This document shows positions 14,372-26,367 of a DNA stretch of 64,000 nt, one piece after another. Numbering within the stretch: position 1 is the stretch's first letter; each line of letters starts with the position of its first letter. The DNA is taken from NCBI GenBank assembly GCA_025403435.1, contig JAJQZP010000445.1:518324-582323 (forward strand), read 5' to 3'. A program made the position numbers and the translations under genes. Source of the DNA: Artocarpus heterophyllus. Taxonomy: Eukaryota > Streptophyta > Magnoliopsida > Rosales > Moraceae. The notes under the pieces were generated by a model. The model worked only from the letters and a program-made list of their open reading frames with translations. It was not told the DNA's origin and searched no databases.

Positions 14372-15196
14372 ACAGATATAACTTGTACTAAATGTGGCAC
14401 GGACCAACAGTGATAGACTAAGCGGCATGTTTCCATTCAACATTAATATGCCTGTGTCACATATATCCTACAAGACAACTTGAACAATTTTATATAAAAT
14501 ATTTATTTTATTTGTTAAGATAAATAATATGTAATAATTATTTGTTTTAATTGCTTAAACAAATAATTATATATGTGCACAAAATATTTATTTTAATAGT
14601 TGTATAAATCTAGACTGTGATTGAAGAAATTGGATTAAGCTGTAAGAGGCTGTGTCATATGGCCCTCTGCCCTAGGAGAGGACGCACCACATGCCCTAAG
14701 GGTTGGGCAAGAGGTGGGCATGTTTTAATTAAGTAGAGGCAAGGCTTGAATTTTCCAAATATACTTGCTACTATAAATATTTCTCAATGGATATTATATT
14801 TTAAGGTAGATTATTGTTAGCCTTTATCACAATATTTCATGTTCTCTCATATTTAGAGGGAAAAAAAAAGGTCATTACCGAGAAGGATTAGAACGAAAAT
14901 TGAAGACAAGAAAAAATTCATGGACGCCCACACGTTTGTTGATTCAAGAAATGAGACATAACAATGAAAACTAAGAGGCCAGAGGCCTTGATGGACTCAA
15001 TAGATATGTAATATTTTCAAATAGGTACAAATAAATATATTGAATAATTATTTTTTATAACAACATAATTCAATTCTTCAATATTTTAGAAAAAAAAAAC
15101 TTTAAAAATTTATTCTAATGTATAGAATCTTTTTCATTTTTCTAAACTCCCAATATCTAAAAAGATGAGTCTAGGAGGTTAGAACTCTAAAAACTT

Positions 15197-15412
15197 AGAG
15201 CATGTTTGGTTCGAATGTTTGAATGAAGATTTAAATTTTTATAAGAGAAAATACTGTAGCAAAATGATTCGAACTGTGATTCGAACCCTAAAACAAGCGG
15301 GCCCTTAGATTTTTGATATCCATTTAATTCAAATTTTAGGGAAAACAAATATGTATTTAAAGGGTTTTGAATACTTAGATTCAAATTTAAGTCCATTGAA
15401 CAAACATGTCAT
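15197..15412. mobile_element. MITE-like element with short inverted ends
   Basis: It begins AGCATGTTTGGTTCGAA and ends TTGAACAAACATGTC, giving imperfect inverted ends around a 200-bp AT-rich body with an internal TACTGTAGCAAAAT block often seen in plant miniature elements. The equivalent in the right copy is about 34402-34624. The superfamily is not assigned. Confidence 0.4.
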
Positions 15413-15429
15413 AAGGAAGTCACAACTTT

Positions 15430-16043
15430 GAAAACTTAGATTCTTGATACTTAAAGGATTCTGATTTTGAAGAAAACAAATACGTATCTAAATAATTCTT
15501 GATATTTGAATCTAAATTTAAGCTTATTACACTTAAAAAATACTTCAACCAAACACACTTTAATACTATCCAACAGTTTAGAAAACTTGGGTGTTATTAA
15601 CACCTCAGTTGAAAGTTTATGGGCTAAAAACGTGACAACTAAGTCAAAATGCCCAGAAAGGCTTAAGTTTATCCAAAAGACTTGAGTCGAACTCTTATCA
15701 CACATTTTCTTCTTGACGTCATCCGTGACTAAATTTCCCTTGCTAATCTATCAACTAAATTGTCGTTTACGCCTTCCAATAGCGACGCCGTGGAAAATTA
15801 ATCAAACGGTTGCACATGTCCTTATCAAAGTTCTTTCCACGTTTCATAATCTAAAGTAATATTCAATCATATCAAAAGCCAGGACCACGATTAATATGCA
15901 ATATGATTACCCGCGCGCAGTCCTTTTATGGTGCCAAACAACTTACTTTGTCCTCCTTTCCTGGTCATTTTGACTAATCATGAAGTTATGCAACCACTAT
16001 TATAATCAGCCTAAGAAGGAAAATTTTATTTGCTGATTTCAAA
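15430..16043 (+). promoter_or_regulatory. Orphan copy of the gene B promoter
   Basis: This aligns with 34650-35258 directly upstream of gene B, including TGACGTCA (15714-15721) and the CCACGTTTC region. The match stops at the base before the start codon, where the sequence changes to an unrelated TE-derived region. If active it would transcribe into the TE ORF at 16138-16725. Confidence 0.6.
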
Positions 16044-16137
16044 AAGGAAAATTGGATTTCAGGGGTAAGCCTTAAGCTTTTCCTTTCTCTTTCTTTTTTT
16101 TCTCCTTTTTTTTCTTTTAAGTTTTGCTGAACTAGCC

Positions 16138-16724
16138 TTGATAGTGATCTCTTTTTGTAGATATGTCTTCACGGTAGATGTCCAGGCAAGAAAGGCAGAG
16201 GTTGATAGAGAACCTCCATTGATCAAAAGTGAAAGGGCTCGCGGGGTCGAAAAGGAAGAGGACCCCGAGGGCAGAGCACTCTTCTGCCCCGAGCAACCAT
16301 TTGTCCAGCCGCTACTGACTAGATTTAGCAGATCATCTAGCCAAGACCGTTTGCCTACTACAATTGTAGTTGCTGTCCAGGCACCACCACTGGAGCCCCC
16401 TAGGAGGTGCCACACCACACGACGTCTGATGGTTGAGACCATTAGCGATGTTGTGCTTGGGGAGGCGTTCTATGAGCAAGCCTGAAAAGAAAGGTTCTCA
16501 GACTGTTTTCAGTTCGCCTTTCGGCTCTCCGTCAAGGTACGTTAGGTTCACGTTTTGAGGTTCTTTTCACTTGCCATATTTTCTCAATACTTTCTTTGCC
16601 CTAACCACTTTTCCTCCAAGGCCTACACATACATGAAGATGGCAGACTTTATTGCTGAGCGCACCTTCCACCTCAAGCAGATGAAGGTCGAGAAAGCCGA
16701 CAAGGAGAAAGGGGAGACGAAGAA
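16138..16724 (+). pseudogene. Decayed gypsy-type transposon ORF, 5' part
   Basis: An open frame at 16138-16485 and a following frame (about 16620-16724, with MADFIAERTFHLKQMKVEKA) encode charged, Arg/Glu-rich sequence. Both are similar in style to the gag-like or coiled-coil proteins annotated as putative gypsy-type transposons in plants. The second part stops where a TGTAACACCC element begins at 16725, and a Lys/Glu/Ala-rich continuation appears at 20015-20338. I infer one ORF split by that insertion. No catalytic domain is visible, and the family call is tentative. Confidence 0.4.
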
Positions 16725-19700
16725 TGTAACACCCATCAATTTTTATGGAACAGATTATGTCAAATGAATAATGATGTTAAGTAATTTCTTTATTAATATA
16801 TGATACTATGTTACTGACTATTTTATTCTAAGTATTATGACAGGTGATGGTCAACGTGGAATTGATGTGCTCAAGGTGTTCATGTCAAATACATTGTATG
16901 CTTGATAATAATTTTTGTAATAAATTAATGTTTTGTATATTTCGTGTATACAACGGTTCGACAGGCTGATCCTCTAGGTTCGGCAGGCCGAATTATCCCT
17001 CAAAAAATGGCAGGCCGATGGATTCCATCGGCAGGCTAGTGGATTCCATCGGCAGGCCAGACCTCACGACTTCGGCAAGCCAAAGTAAGCCATCGGTAGG
17101 CTGAAGATAGCTGACGAGTAATCAGCAGGTGATCACCAAAATTATGGCAATGATGAATGGATATAATTGGATGATTAAATTTTGATTGATTGGCATATTT
17201 TTGGTATTTTTCCTTATTCTAAGTAATAAAATGTATGACTTTTAGGTTGATTGGATTATTTGATATGGTTTCTTATTTTGAAAGTTCAAAATATGGTACG
17301 TAAAGTTAAATTAGTTGACTTCCCCAATCCCCTCCATTCCCGCATGAATTGGCCTCAATTTAGTCAAAAAATTTCTAATATTATAGGGAAGAATACCTTC
17401 TCCTTTTATGCCATTCTCATTTTTTTCACGTTAATTTGACTCTCTCTCTATCACATGCTCTTTCTCTCTCTTAGAAATATTCTCTCAAACTCTCTCTTTT
17501 TCCTTCTCCACGTTTTCTTCTCCTTCTTCTCTCCATTATTCTCCTACAAACAATAGAATGAAACATTGGGTTTTCCTTGGGCGAATTCGAAGGGAAATTG
17601 AGAAGAATTTGTTTTAAGGTAATAACTCGTTCTTGGTATTTCTAAAATATATTTTTCCCCTATAATACGACTACTATATCTTTGTCTAGGAATTTTTGTT
17701 TACTCTAAAATTTTAATATGTTATTCATTATATGTTATGTGTTATCCCTCAAAATTTCATGCCAATTAGATTTTTCTACACTGAGATATGAATTTTCTTT
17801 TCTTCGTCACTCATAATGAATTGTTGTTGATTGGTTATGTCATAAAAAAATGTAGTTTTTGTTCATAGGGCAAATGAATAATATTTTTGCATGAAATTTG
17901 GTAAATATATTCATATATATATTATGTATTGAACAGGAAAGTCTCACAGTGAAATGATGAATATTTTATGTGTTATGGAATTTTTATTAAGACTAGGTTA
18001 TGAGATTGCTTTATCAGTGGATTGTTCGGACTTGTGTTGTGTGACATTTTTGCATAATTAAATGAATTTATTTGGTGATGAAACTTTTTATGCGTCTGTA
18101 ATTATATGTTAATAAGTTGGCATATAATTTTAGGGTCATAGTAATTTTATTTTCATTATTGAAATATGATGAATGTATGCAACTTACTGCCTGACACATT
18201 GGAAGTTATTATTGTCTCTACCTTCTAATGCATGGTTTTGGACTATTTTGGATTTTATTTAAAGGTGATTTTTGGATATGTTATAGTTTTAGGTATATTA
18301 TATATGCTAATTTTTGTAGATTTTTCTACGACATCAACGATGTGATAAAAAGACTTAAACTGAGATTGTTCACTGCCTAACTATTGTTGGCAATTTTGGT
18401 ATTGTATGTTATGTGACTTATTTAAATTGATAAACAAAATTTTTATGACCAATGAAAAATCATGGTAATATGTTTATATGATAACTTTGTCCCTGCCAAG
18501 TTTGGTGCTTGAATCGTCTGCGAATTATGAGATTTTGGGCTGTGAATTCATAAGGGTCAGACAACATTTGTATTGGCAGTTTTGTCCTAATGTTTTATAG
18601 GTTAATGAAATGTGTTATGGATTAATGTTTTCAAGAGAAGAATGTATGTGTGTTGTAATATGGTATTGAATGATTTCATGAAAATAAGTGTTAATTTCAT
18701 TTTTAAATGAATGTATGACATAACACATTAAGAAGTGAGCACATCAAGACTGCGGTGACGTCACCTACAATTAAAGTTGAATAAGCTAAATAGGTAAGTA
18801 TATTCTCACCTGCAACATGATATGGTTGGTAAAGAAAAAGTTTGAATTTTGATGCTCATGATACTTTTATGATGATTCTATGATGGGTTTATTTAATGAA
18901 TTATTATGAAAGTTTATTGTACAAAAGTCATGCATGTTTTAATAATGACGTATTCAAAGGTATAAAAGTATATATATATGTATATATATATCACCTAAAT
19001 AAGTGTTGCACACCCACATTTATGTTATGTTTATGTAATGATGTCATGTTTAGTTTGGGATTAGCTACCCCTCTCCTCTCATGACGGCGCGCCTATGATG
19101 ATGATAATGATGCAACACTTAGGCCCCTAAAGATAAAATGAACAAAGTTTTAATATGGATAATGAAATAAAATATATGTTCTATATGAAACTGTGCCTAG
19201 CGCACTATTATGATGATGCTTATGGTAATGATGTTCTATAATGAAGTACATAAGATGTTTTACGTTGTGAGATATGAAATGTACTTACTAAGCTTTCGCT
19301 TACTTAGTTTTACATCATTTTGTAGATAAGGGTAAGAGAATTATGGATTAGGTGGAGGGCAAAGAAGGGCGTGTAAGCTATGTAGGATGGATTGAAAATG
19401 GAACACGCCAAAGAATTTTTAAAAAGTTGTAAACTATGTTTTGTTTTCTAAGTATGTTTATTTATCTGAGTATGTTTATTTGAATAGCCTTAAAGATTTG
19501 AACTATGTCTCTTCAACTTTATAGTATATAGTATTATTATTTGCCTTCCGCATATTGAAATATTGAGATTTATTTTAAATTAATTTTTTTTAACATCCGA
19601 TCGGCCTGCCGATCATTATTGGTCGGTTTGCCGATGCAATAATCGGCCTGTCGATTACCCTGTGTCGGCCTGCCGATCTTAGTGATTTTAAAACCCTGAT

Positions 19701-19985
19701 TTGCAGAGCCTCGGGCGGCCTGCCGGTGGTTGAAGTTTGGACTGCCGGTCAAGTTCAGACTGCTAAAGTCCAAAGTTTGGCCTACCGAACTGTGTAAGCA
19801 GATTTTAAAAGTTGTGTTGACTTTTATTCAAATTATGGTTCTTTTGTTTTGGTGTGATAAACTATTTAAGGAATGTTTATAATCAAGTAGTTTATTAAAT
19901 ATAAAAAAATGTATGCAAGGATCTTGGGATATGTTTTTAAATTTATGTTTTATTTAAAATAGTTTATCTTAAATAACGGTAACAA
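16725..19985 (+). mobile_element. TGTAACACCC-type LTR (probably Ty3/gypsy solo LTR)
   Basis: It starts TGTAACACCCATC inside a coding-like sequence, with GGCAGGCCGA-type motifs at 16960-17110 and the inverse GGCCTGCCGA motifs at 19600-19790. Its interior matches the 11402 and 20340 copies: TGACGTCA at 18756-18763, GTGTTGCACACCCA, and the ACTTACTAAGCTTTCGCTTA block near 19290. The 3' end near 19985 is estimated from where the coding-like sequence resumes, and no perfect 5-bp target duplication was found. No gag-pol is present, so a solo LTR is the simplest reading. Confidence 0.55.
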
Positions 19986-20014
19986 TGAATGAATGCAACA
20001 TTATCTAGGACGTC

Positions 20015-20338
20015 CGTAAGGCGGCGTTATAGAGAAAGCACAGGAAGCAAAGGACGCTGAGCTCACTTAGGTGAAGGTCGCTGCTACTCGGGCTGAAGAC
20101 AAAATGAGAAGGGCCCGAGAGGAGGGAGATCAGGCGCAAGCCAAAGCAGACTAGGCATGGGCCGATCTGTAAGCTGCCAAGGATAAGCACGAATGCTTTG
20201 TAGATAGCTACTACCTTGGGATAAAGGACCTACAAAAGTACCTTCTAGAGAAACAACCCAAGGCTATTGCTCTGGACTAGTCTTTTGTGGTTAAGTCGGA
20301 GATGGGCGAGAAAGCAGAGCAGGTCGGCCAAGTTTAAC
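20015..20338 (+). pseudogene. Decayed transposon ORF, coiled-coil 3' part
   Basis: In one frame this reads as an Ala/Glu/Lys-rich helix (IEKAQEAKDAEL, RAEDKMRRAREEGDQAQAKA, YYLGIKDLQKYLLEKQPKAI). In-frame TAG or TAA codons sit where the context suggests Gln (such as after AKAD and after AWADL). Such coiled-coil ends are typical of plant gypsy-type ORF proteins. It probably continues the frame that ends at 16724. It is cut at 20340 by the next TGTAACACCC element. Confidence 0.45.
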
Positions 20339-22473
20339 GTGTAACACCCGCCATTTTTCATGTAACAATCGATGAGAGATATTTAACGATGTTAAGTATT
20401 TTCTTTATGATATAATGTTATTGACCATTTATTTAAGTATTATGACAGGTGACGATCACATGGAATTAATGTGCTCAAGGTGTTCATGTCATTTATAATG
20501 TTTGCATGATAAATATTTAATATTTTATTTTTGGTATCTTTAAATGTCACTTAAACATCCAAATTTATTTTCTGGGACAACATGTCAATTGATTTAATCA
20601 GCAAGCCAAACTTACAACTTTGGCAGGCCGAACTAAGCCATCAGCAGGTCGAACGCTGCTGACGGGAAATCAATAGATAATTCCAAAATTATGGCATTGA
20701 TGATAAATTTGATTTGATTTGAGAATTCTAAATAATTGATATATTTTTATCTCTTTACTTATCCGTGTTTGGAAAGGTTTGACTTTTTCTTTTTAAAAGA
20801 TAATTTGATTTGTGATAAGGTTTCCTAATTTGAAAAGATAAGATTTGGTATTTATAGTAAATCATTGATTTTTTTTTTTCCTTGTCTTGCTCCATTCCTC
20901 CATGTGTAGGCATCTTTTTCTAAAAAAAATATATTTTTAGATATTAAAGAGACCATTAGCTCATCTTATAATATCATTCATGTAAATTTTTTTCCTTTTC
21001 TCTCTCTGTCATTTTCTCTCCCTTTTTCTCTCTAAAATTTTCTTAGACACCCTCTCCTTCTTTCTCCATGTTTTCTTCCCCTTCTCTCCCTTATTTTTCT
21101 TGCAAAGAATTGAATGAAATATTGGGTTTTCTTTTGGACAAATTCAAGGAAAGTTTGAGAAGAATCGTTTTGATTTAAGAAATTCGTTCCAGGCTTATTC
21201 CTAAAATTATATTTTCTTTGTGTTTTGAATCCCATAACTTTGTCTACGAATGTTTGTTTGCTGCAAATTTTAGAATGATATTTATGTATGTGCTATATGA
21301 TATTCCGCAAAATTTCAAGCCATTTGGAGTTTTCTATGCTGAGATATTGAATTTTTATTCTCTGCCACTCATGATCAGACTGTTGCTAATTGGTTAGGTT
21401 TTACAAAAATGTAGTCTATGTTCGAGGGGCAAACGAATTGTTATTTGAATGAAATTTTGCTGAAATATTCATACATTTGTTAGGTTATGATCTGGAAAAT
21501 GTCATGGTGATTTGATGAATATTTGATGAGTTCTTGAATTTTCTTGAAGATAGGTTTTTATGGCTATTAAATTAGTGAATTTTGGACTTTTTGTTTGTGT
21601 GACCTATTTGTATAACCAAACAAATTTATTTGATAATGGGACTTTTGTGGTACTGTATTTATATATTTATAGATTATCATAAAAATTTTAGGGTTAAAGC
21701 AATTTTATTGTAATTATTCGAGTATGATGATCAATGTGTTGTTCATTGCTTTATGTGTTCAAGGTTTATTTTGTCTCTGAATTCTAATTCATATTTTGAG
21801 TTGTTGAAAATTTATTTGAAGCTAATTTTTGGATGTGTAGTAATTTTAGGTGTCTAATACATGTAGGAATTTTATGAGATTATTTCGTGATATAGATAAT
21901 GTATTATATGAATATTTGTTAAGGTTGCTCACTATTTTGTATTGTTGGCAAATTTTGTGTTATGAATTGAATGACTTATTTTATTTATCTAATGGAATTT
22001 TTATGGCTAAAGAAAAATTACGGTAATTCATATATATGTTAATTATGTCCCTACAAAATTGCATGCCTTAATTGTATATGAATTGCGAGTTATTGAATTA
22101 TGAAAATATAAGGGTTAGGCAGGTATTAGGCAGTATTAGTATTTTAGGTTTTGCATGAATATTTATACATCAGTAAAGTGTATTTGTGTTCTTGTAATTC
22201 TTGAGATAGAAGTATAAATAATGTCATATGGTTTTGGATGATTTTATAAGAAACCAAGAAGTGAGCACATCGAGACTGCAATGACGTCATCTAAGATAAG
22301 GTTTAAGTAAGCAAGTCAAGTAAGTACATTCTCATCTACAACATAATAAAATTTTACGAAAAAATTTTGAGAACATGTTTTATGATAATTTTTAAGTTTG
22401 TTTTTACATGTTGTTTTCTCATGAAAACTCTTGTTACAACAAGAAAGTTTAACGAATGTTTCAATGATGAGGT

Positions 22474-22478
22474 ATGTT
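22474..22478 (+). repeat. Target site duplication ATGTT, left
   Basis: ATGTT immediately precedes the 5' LTR and equals 31539-31543 after the 3' LTR. The unoccupied paralogue at 12341-12360 reads with a single ATGTT. Confidence 0.95.
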
Positions 22479-24878
22479 TGTGACACCCGTTATTCTCCTA
22501 AGGGTATTAAGGTAATTAGATTAATTACCTAGTATATATATAAAAAAAAAATCAGAAAATCTCTCATAATTCGAAACTCTCTCTCTCTCTACTTTCTCTC
22601 TCTAAAAATTCTCTCTCTCTCTCCTCAAAGATCGTCTGAGATTTCGGCATCCGTTTTCGACACCTCCCGCACCAATGGAAAGCTCTCGACGAGCTGAGTC
22701 CAACGAGGTGCCGCGCCGCCCAAAACGCCGCCGGAGGAGACCACACGCGCCGCCCAAAGTGGCGGCAAAACCCATTTCTTTCCGACGAGATATCTTCGCC
22801 GTCCGACGTCCGATCGAGGTGATTCTTGTTCCTACACGACCACCGTGATGAGAGGAACAAAACCCACCCTTGGTGGCAGCTCAACAACCGCCGGATTGCT
22901 CCGCCCGTCTATTGCCGCCGTGCACCGCCGCCCCCATGGTGGAACTCCGCCTTGCCGGAGGAGGTGACTGACACCACCCCTCCCAATGAGTTCAGAGGAT
23001 CAAGGGGAGTAAAACCCCTCGATCAATTGCACGGAAGGAGCCGGTTTCGCCGGAGAACGGCCAACGCCGCCGTCAACTGCCGCGGGAGTCTCCGTTTTGG
23101 CTCTTCCCAGCCACGTTTCTTCAAATTGGATGAGGGGAAATGCTCATAGGAGGATGGGTAGCAAAAGCCCTCAGCCAATTTCAGGTTTCCATCGTCGGAG
23201 AATCAAGATCGGAGCTCATCCATTTCTACCGACGTTGTACTTCACGACCCGCTATGTTAGAGGCAGAATTGGGTGAAATTGACCCCGCCATTGGACTCAG
23301 AAGGGTCGATTTAGGGGGGGTAGGCCCGAGCCCAGCTGCCAACGGACCCCGATTGACGCCGGTCAACGCCGGTCAAAGTCGGTCAACGCCGATCAACGGT
23401 GGTCAACGCCGGTCAACGGCCGGTCAAAGGCCAAAATGGGATTTTGTGATCCGGACCTCCGATCGAAGATCCGAGACCGCCTCCCGACTCGTTTCGATGC
23501 TCTGGATGCAATGGTGACCTCCGTTTGAGCAAATTCCACTCCGATGAAAATCATCCGGTACCGACTGCACGCGAATCGAGGCGATTCAAACAGCAGTATC
23601 GGAATCCAGAATGACGTTTTCAAGAATGTATGATCTCCAGGAAGCATTCCTAGCCATTCATAGTCGCTCGAGGAGCACTACAGAGGATGCTTCGTAGATA
23701 CAGCGAGATACAACTGGATCTGCTTTGCTTGGAGTTCAAGATCAAGGGAGTATGGAGCTAACGTTAATTGATTCCAGGATTAAGAGACTGTTGATAAGCT
23801 TGAAAGGTAGGGATTCTCTTACTCATCTTTTGTGAGGTTTTTATAGAATTAAAATTGATTGTTTTGCTGCAATATATATATATCTATGTTGAACTGATAT
23901 TATATGTGTATCACATATGAAACTATGACATGGACTCGTCTTGTATTGTACGGCGAGGAACATAATGAATTGACACATGTTATAAATTGAGAAGCATGGT
24001 TAGGAAAATTAACTCTATTAATAATGATTTAATATAGAGAAATTGTGAGACATGAAAAGGGCGACGGTTACGTCCTTGGGCATAAATACCCTAAAAGGTA
24101 AAACAGGGGGAAGGTGATGACGCTTCCTTGGGTTGAAAGTCCCAGAACACACTGTACAGGAATCGATTTGGTGAGGACTCGGGGCTTGATGTCCCCTCAC
24201 CGGAACACCCTTGGAATGTTTATAGGGTGATCAAGTGCGCCCATTTGGGTTTCGATGAGTTGAGTGATACTCAATTTAACATGGATACCTAGGAACAATG
24301 ATGATTGTTAATATTTGTATAAATGTGTAATTATGACACTTGGTAATGATTAACTACGGTATCCATAAGATGTGATCATAATAAACCTCATAATCTGGAA
24401 TATGATGTAACTTATTAACCATGCAGGTTTTAATGTGGTAATGATAAAAACCTAAAGGTGAGTAATGGCTTTCTCTACTGAGCATAGTGTTGCTCATTCC
24501 CTTATGTTTATATCTTTTCAGGACTCACTAAGTGTGAGGTGGCTACGAGAAATATAGTTGAGGAAGTGATGTAACTATATTACATTGGGACTGCTCAATT
24601 GTAAAGAATGTTCTTCATGATAATGTAAGCATCAATTGTTACTTTCTGTGACTGTATTACAATGTGTTGAGGGTTAAAATGATGATGACAACAATTTATA
24701 TTATTAAATTTAAGGTGCTACATTAAAACTGTGGTTTATTTGTCGTTTATATTTTTATTTTTGAGTTGAGAGTTTTCATTTAAGTCCCGGGCAAATTTTA
24801 TTTTTAAGGTTTTACTTTTATTATTTATTTTTATTTTATCTCATTAAAAACTGTTAACCCCCACATAGGGGCGTTACA
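22479..24878 (+). repeat. 5' LTR of the cargo retrotransposon
   Basis: 2400 bp, beginning TGTGACACCC and ending GCGTTACA. A TATATATATAAAA run at about 22533-22546 followed by a CT-rich tract (22573-22622) suggests transcription starts very early in the LTR. The transcript would then have a long GC-rich leader (22640-23640) containing a GGTCAA array. It differs from the 3' LTR by one A in the A-run near 22550 and by G at 24106 (T at 30766). Open frames in the GC-rich part are not supported as genes. Confidence 0.95.
23361..23427 (+). promoter_or_regulatory. Array of six GGTCAA (inverse W-box) motifs in the 5' LTR
   Basis: GGTCAA starts at 23361, 23371, 23381, 23401, 23411 and 23422, mostly in 10-bp steps with CGCC between copies. 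GGTCAA is the reverse complement of TTGACC, a WRKY-factor W-box form. A further unit at 23391 is mutated to GATCAA. WRKY binding is inferred from the motif. The array lies downstream of the likely TATA, so it could also act in the RNA leader. Confidence 0.5.
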
Positions 24879-24885
24879 GAATTTT

Positions 24886-24898
24886 TGGTATCAGAGCC
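24886..24898 (+). other. Primer binding site for tRNA-iMet
   Basis: TGGTATCAGAGCC begins 8 bases past the 5' LTR and is the complement of the 3' end of plant initiator methionine tRNA, the usual primer in many plant LTR elements. Confidence 0.9.
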
Positions 24899-26367
24899 TA
24901 GGTTCGGTTAACCTAGGGAGTGTAGCACCACTTTAAAAAAATATATTTTTGAGATGGTTTTGAAGCTGAATTTTTATTGTCATCATCAAAATGAACCTTC
25001 ACATTGATTTATACAGTCTAGAAGGATGTAACATGGAAAGGCCATAGAATGAAAATACTAATGATTATATGAGTACAATAATTACATAGAAGGAAAATAT
25101 TAATAGTTATGAGGGAATGATAATTATATGGAATGAGTTTATAAGTAGATTGCTTATGAGAGATTCGTATAATATTTGGATCTATAAGCATATCTAATTC
25201 GTATAAACGATGAGAAATTCGTATAGATACGAGGATTTAAAAGCCTTTTGTCTCGTGAAAAACAATAAAAAAAATATAAGGCTTGACTTATTGATTTTAA
25301 AGTTTGACATAGATATGCCAAATTTTTCGTAATTGATTCAAACCTAAGTAATGATTATGTGTGGATTCGATGGAGCACATAAGTGTCAATAACTTTTCTT
25401 AAAAGTTCTATATATTTGAGGAATATGATATAAGTTGGGAATCATGGTGTTGAATTTTGAGAGAGATAAATGTTAGACTTTTGGTCTGTTGAGACTGTGT
25501 AAAGTCTAGAATGCATGAATCTCAAAATTGGAATATTTCGTTACGTACATTGTATTTAAGTGTATCAGTGAATCTTTTGGTTACCTAAGGTTTTGTTATA
25601 TGAGGAAATTATATATTGTATAAGTAGAATTGTGGGGATTGTAGATGTTCTTAAGTAGTAACATCTAGTGTCTTTGTTCATTGATATGGTCTACGTTGAA
25701 AGACGTAAATCGTATTGATTTCAAGGTTAGTCGCATTCTAAACCCTTGGTAGTAATGATGATGAATCCATTGATAGATGTTAAGTATTATGAATAACATA
25801 TGGGTGTATGTATTGTTCAATAAGGTTTTGATTAAAACAAAATTATTTGAGTTGCTGGAAGATTATGTTGTTATGAAATGATTTTAAATATCATTCAGGA
25901 AGATCCTTGTTGTCGTTAAATTAGATTTGTTGTTCATAGTTAACTTTATCTATAGTGGGCTTTAAATTGGGTTTAAGATTTATACAAATTGGTTTTCAAT
26001 TTTATGTTTGTTATTTAACTCGTTCCAAATGTGTTAAGGCCTGAAACAACTTGACCATTTTCAACTAAGAACATTTGGGCCTAGTTCAAATCTTAAATCA
26101 GTTTGATTCACACTGTCTCTCCCACGTGGTCTCTATACGTGTCATATACAGTGGTTTAATCATTGTTTACATATACGTTTACTGTGCATAGGAGCTTATT
26201 TCTCCGAGTTCACTTTTTCTCTCTTAATTTGTTATTTTCTCTAAATCGCAAATCCTCTTCTTTTTCATTAGAAATTCTTCTTTTCCTCTAAAAGAAGAAG
26301 GAATTCTAGGATTCTGCAATTTACTATCTTAATTTTTCCTTTCTATTTACTCTTCTTTCATCTCATC
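24899..26367 (+). other. Untranslated leader part of the retrotransposon internal region
   Basis: About 1.5 kb between the primer site and the first ORF, AT-rich, with no open frame over 60 codons on either strand and no recognisable remnant of gag. It ends in a CT- and A-rich leader-like stretch (26210-26367) before ATG 26368. Confidence 0.6.

Larger units (their letters stand above)
11402..16043. repeat. Duplicated segment, left copy (partner 21560-22478 plus 31539-35258), gene-less
   Basis: Similarity with the right copy begins near GCTATTAAATT and continues to TGCTGATTTCAAA, which in the right copy ends 1 base before the gene B ATG. The segment holds an LTR remnant (11402-12785), unassigned sequence (12786-13900), a small LTR-like element (about 14067-14371), MITE-like sequence (15197-15412) and the gene B promoter equivalent (15430-16043). 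It has no GMC exon. It preserves the empty site (ATGTT at 12351-12355) for the retrotransposon at 22479-31538. Confidence 0.85.

Noticed and set aside
22564..23517. Open frames of about 107 and 125 codons in the GC-rich part of the LTRs, on both strands
   Set aside because: They are identical in both LTRs because the LTRs are identical, overlap on opposite strands and show no domain; the GC-rich leader explains them.
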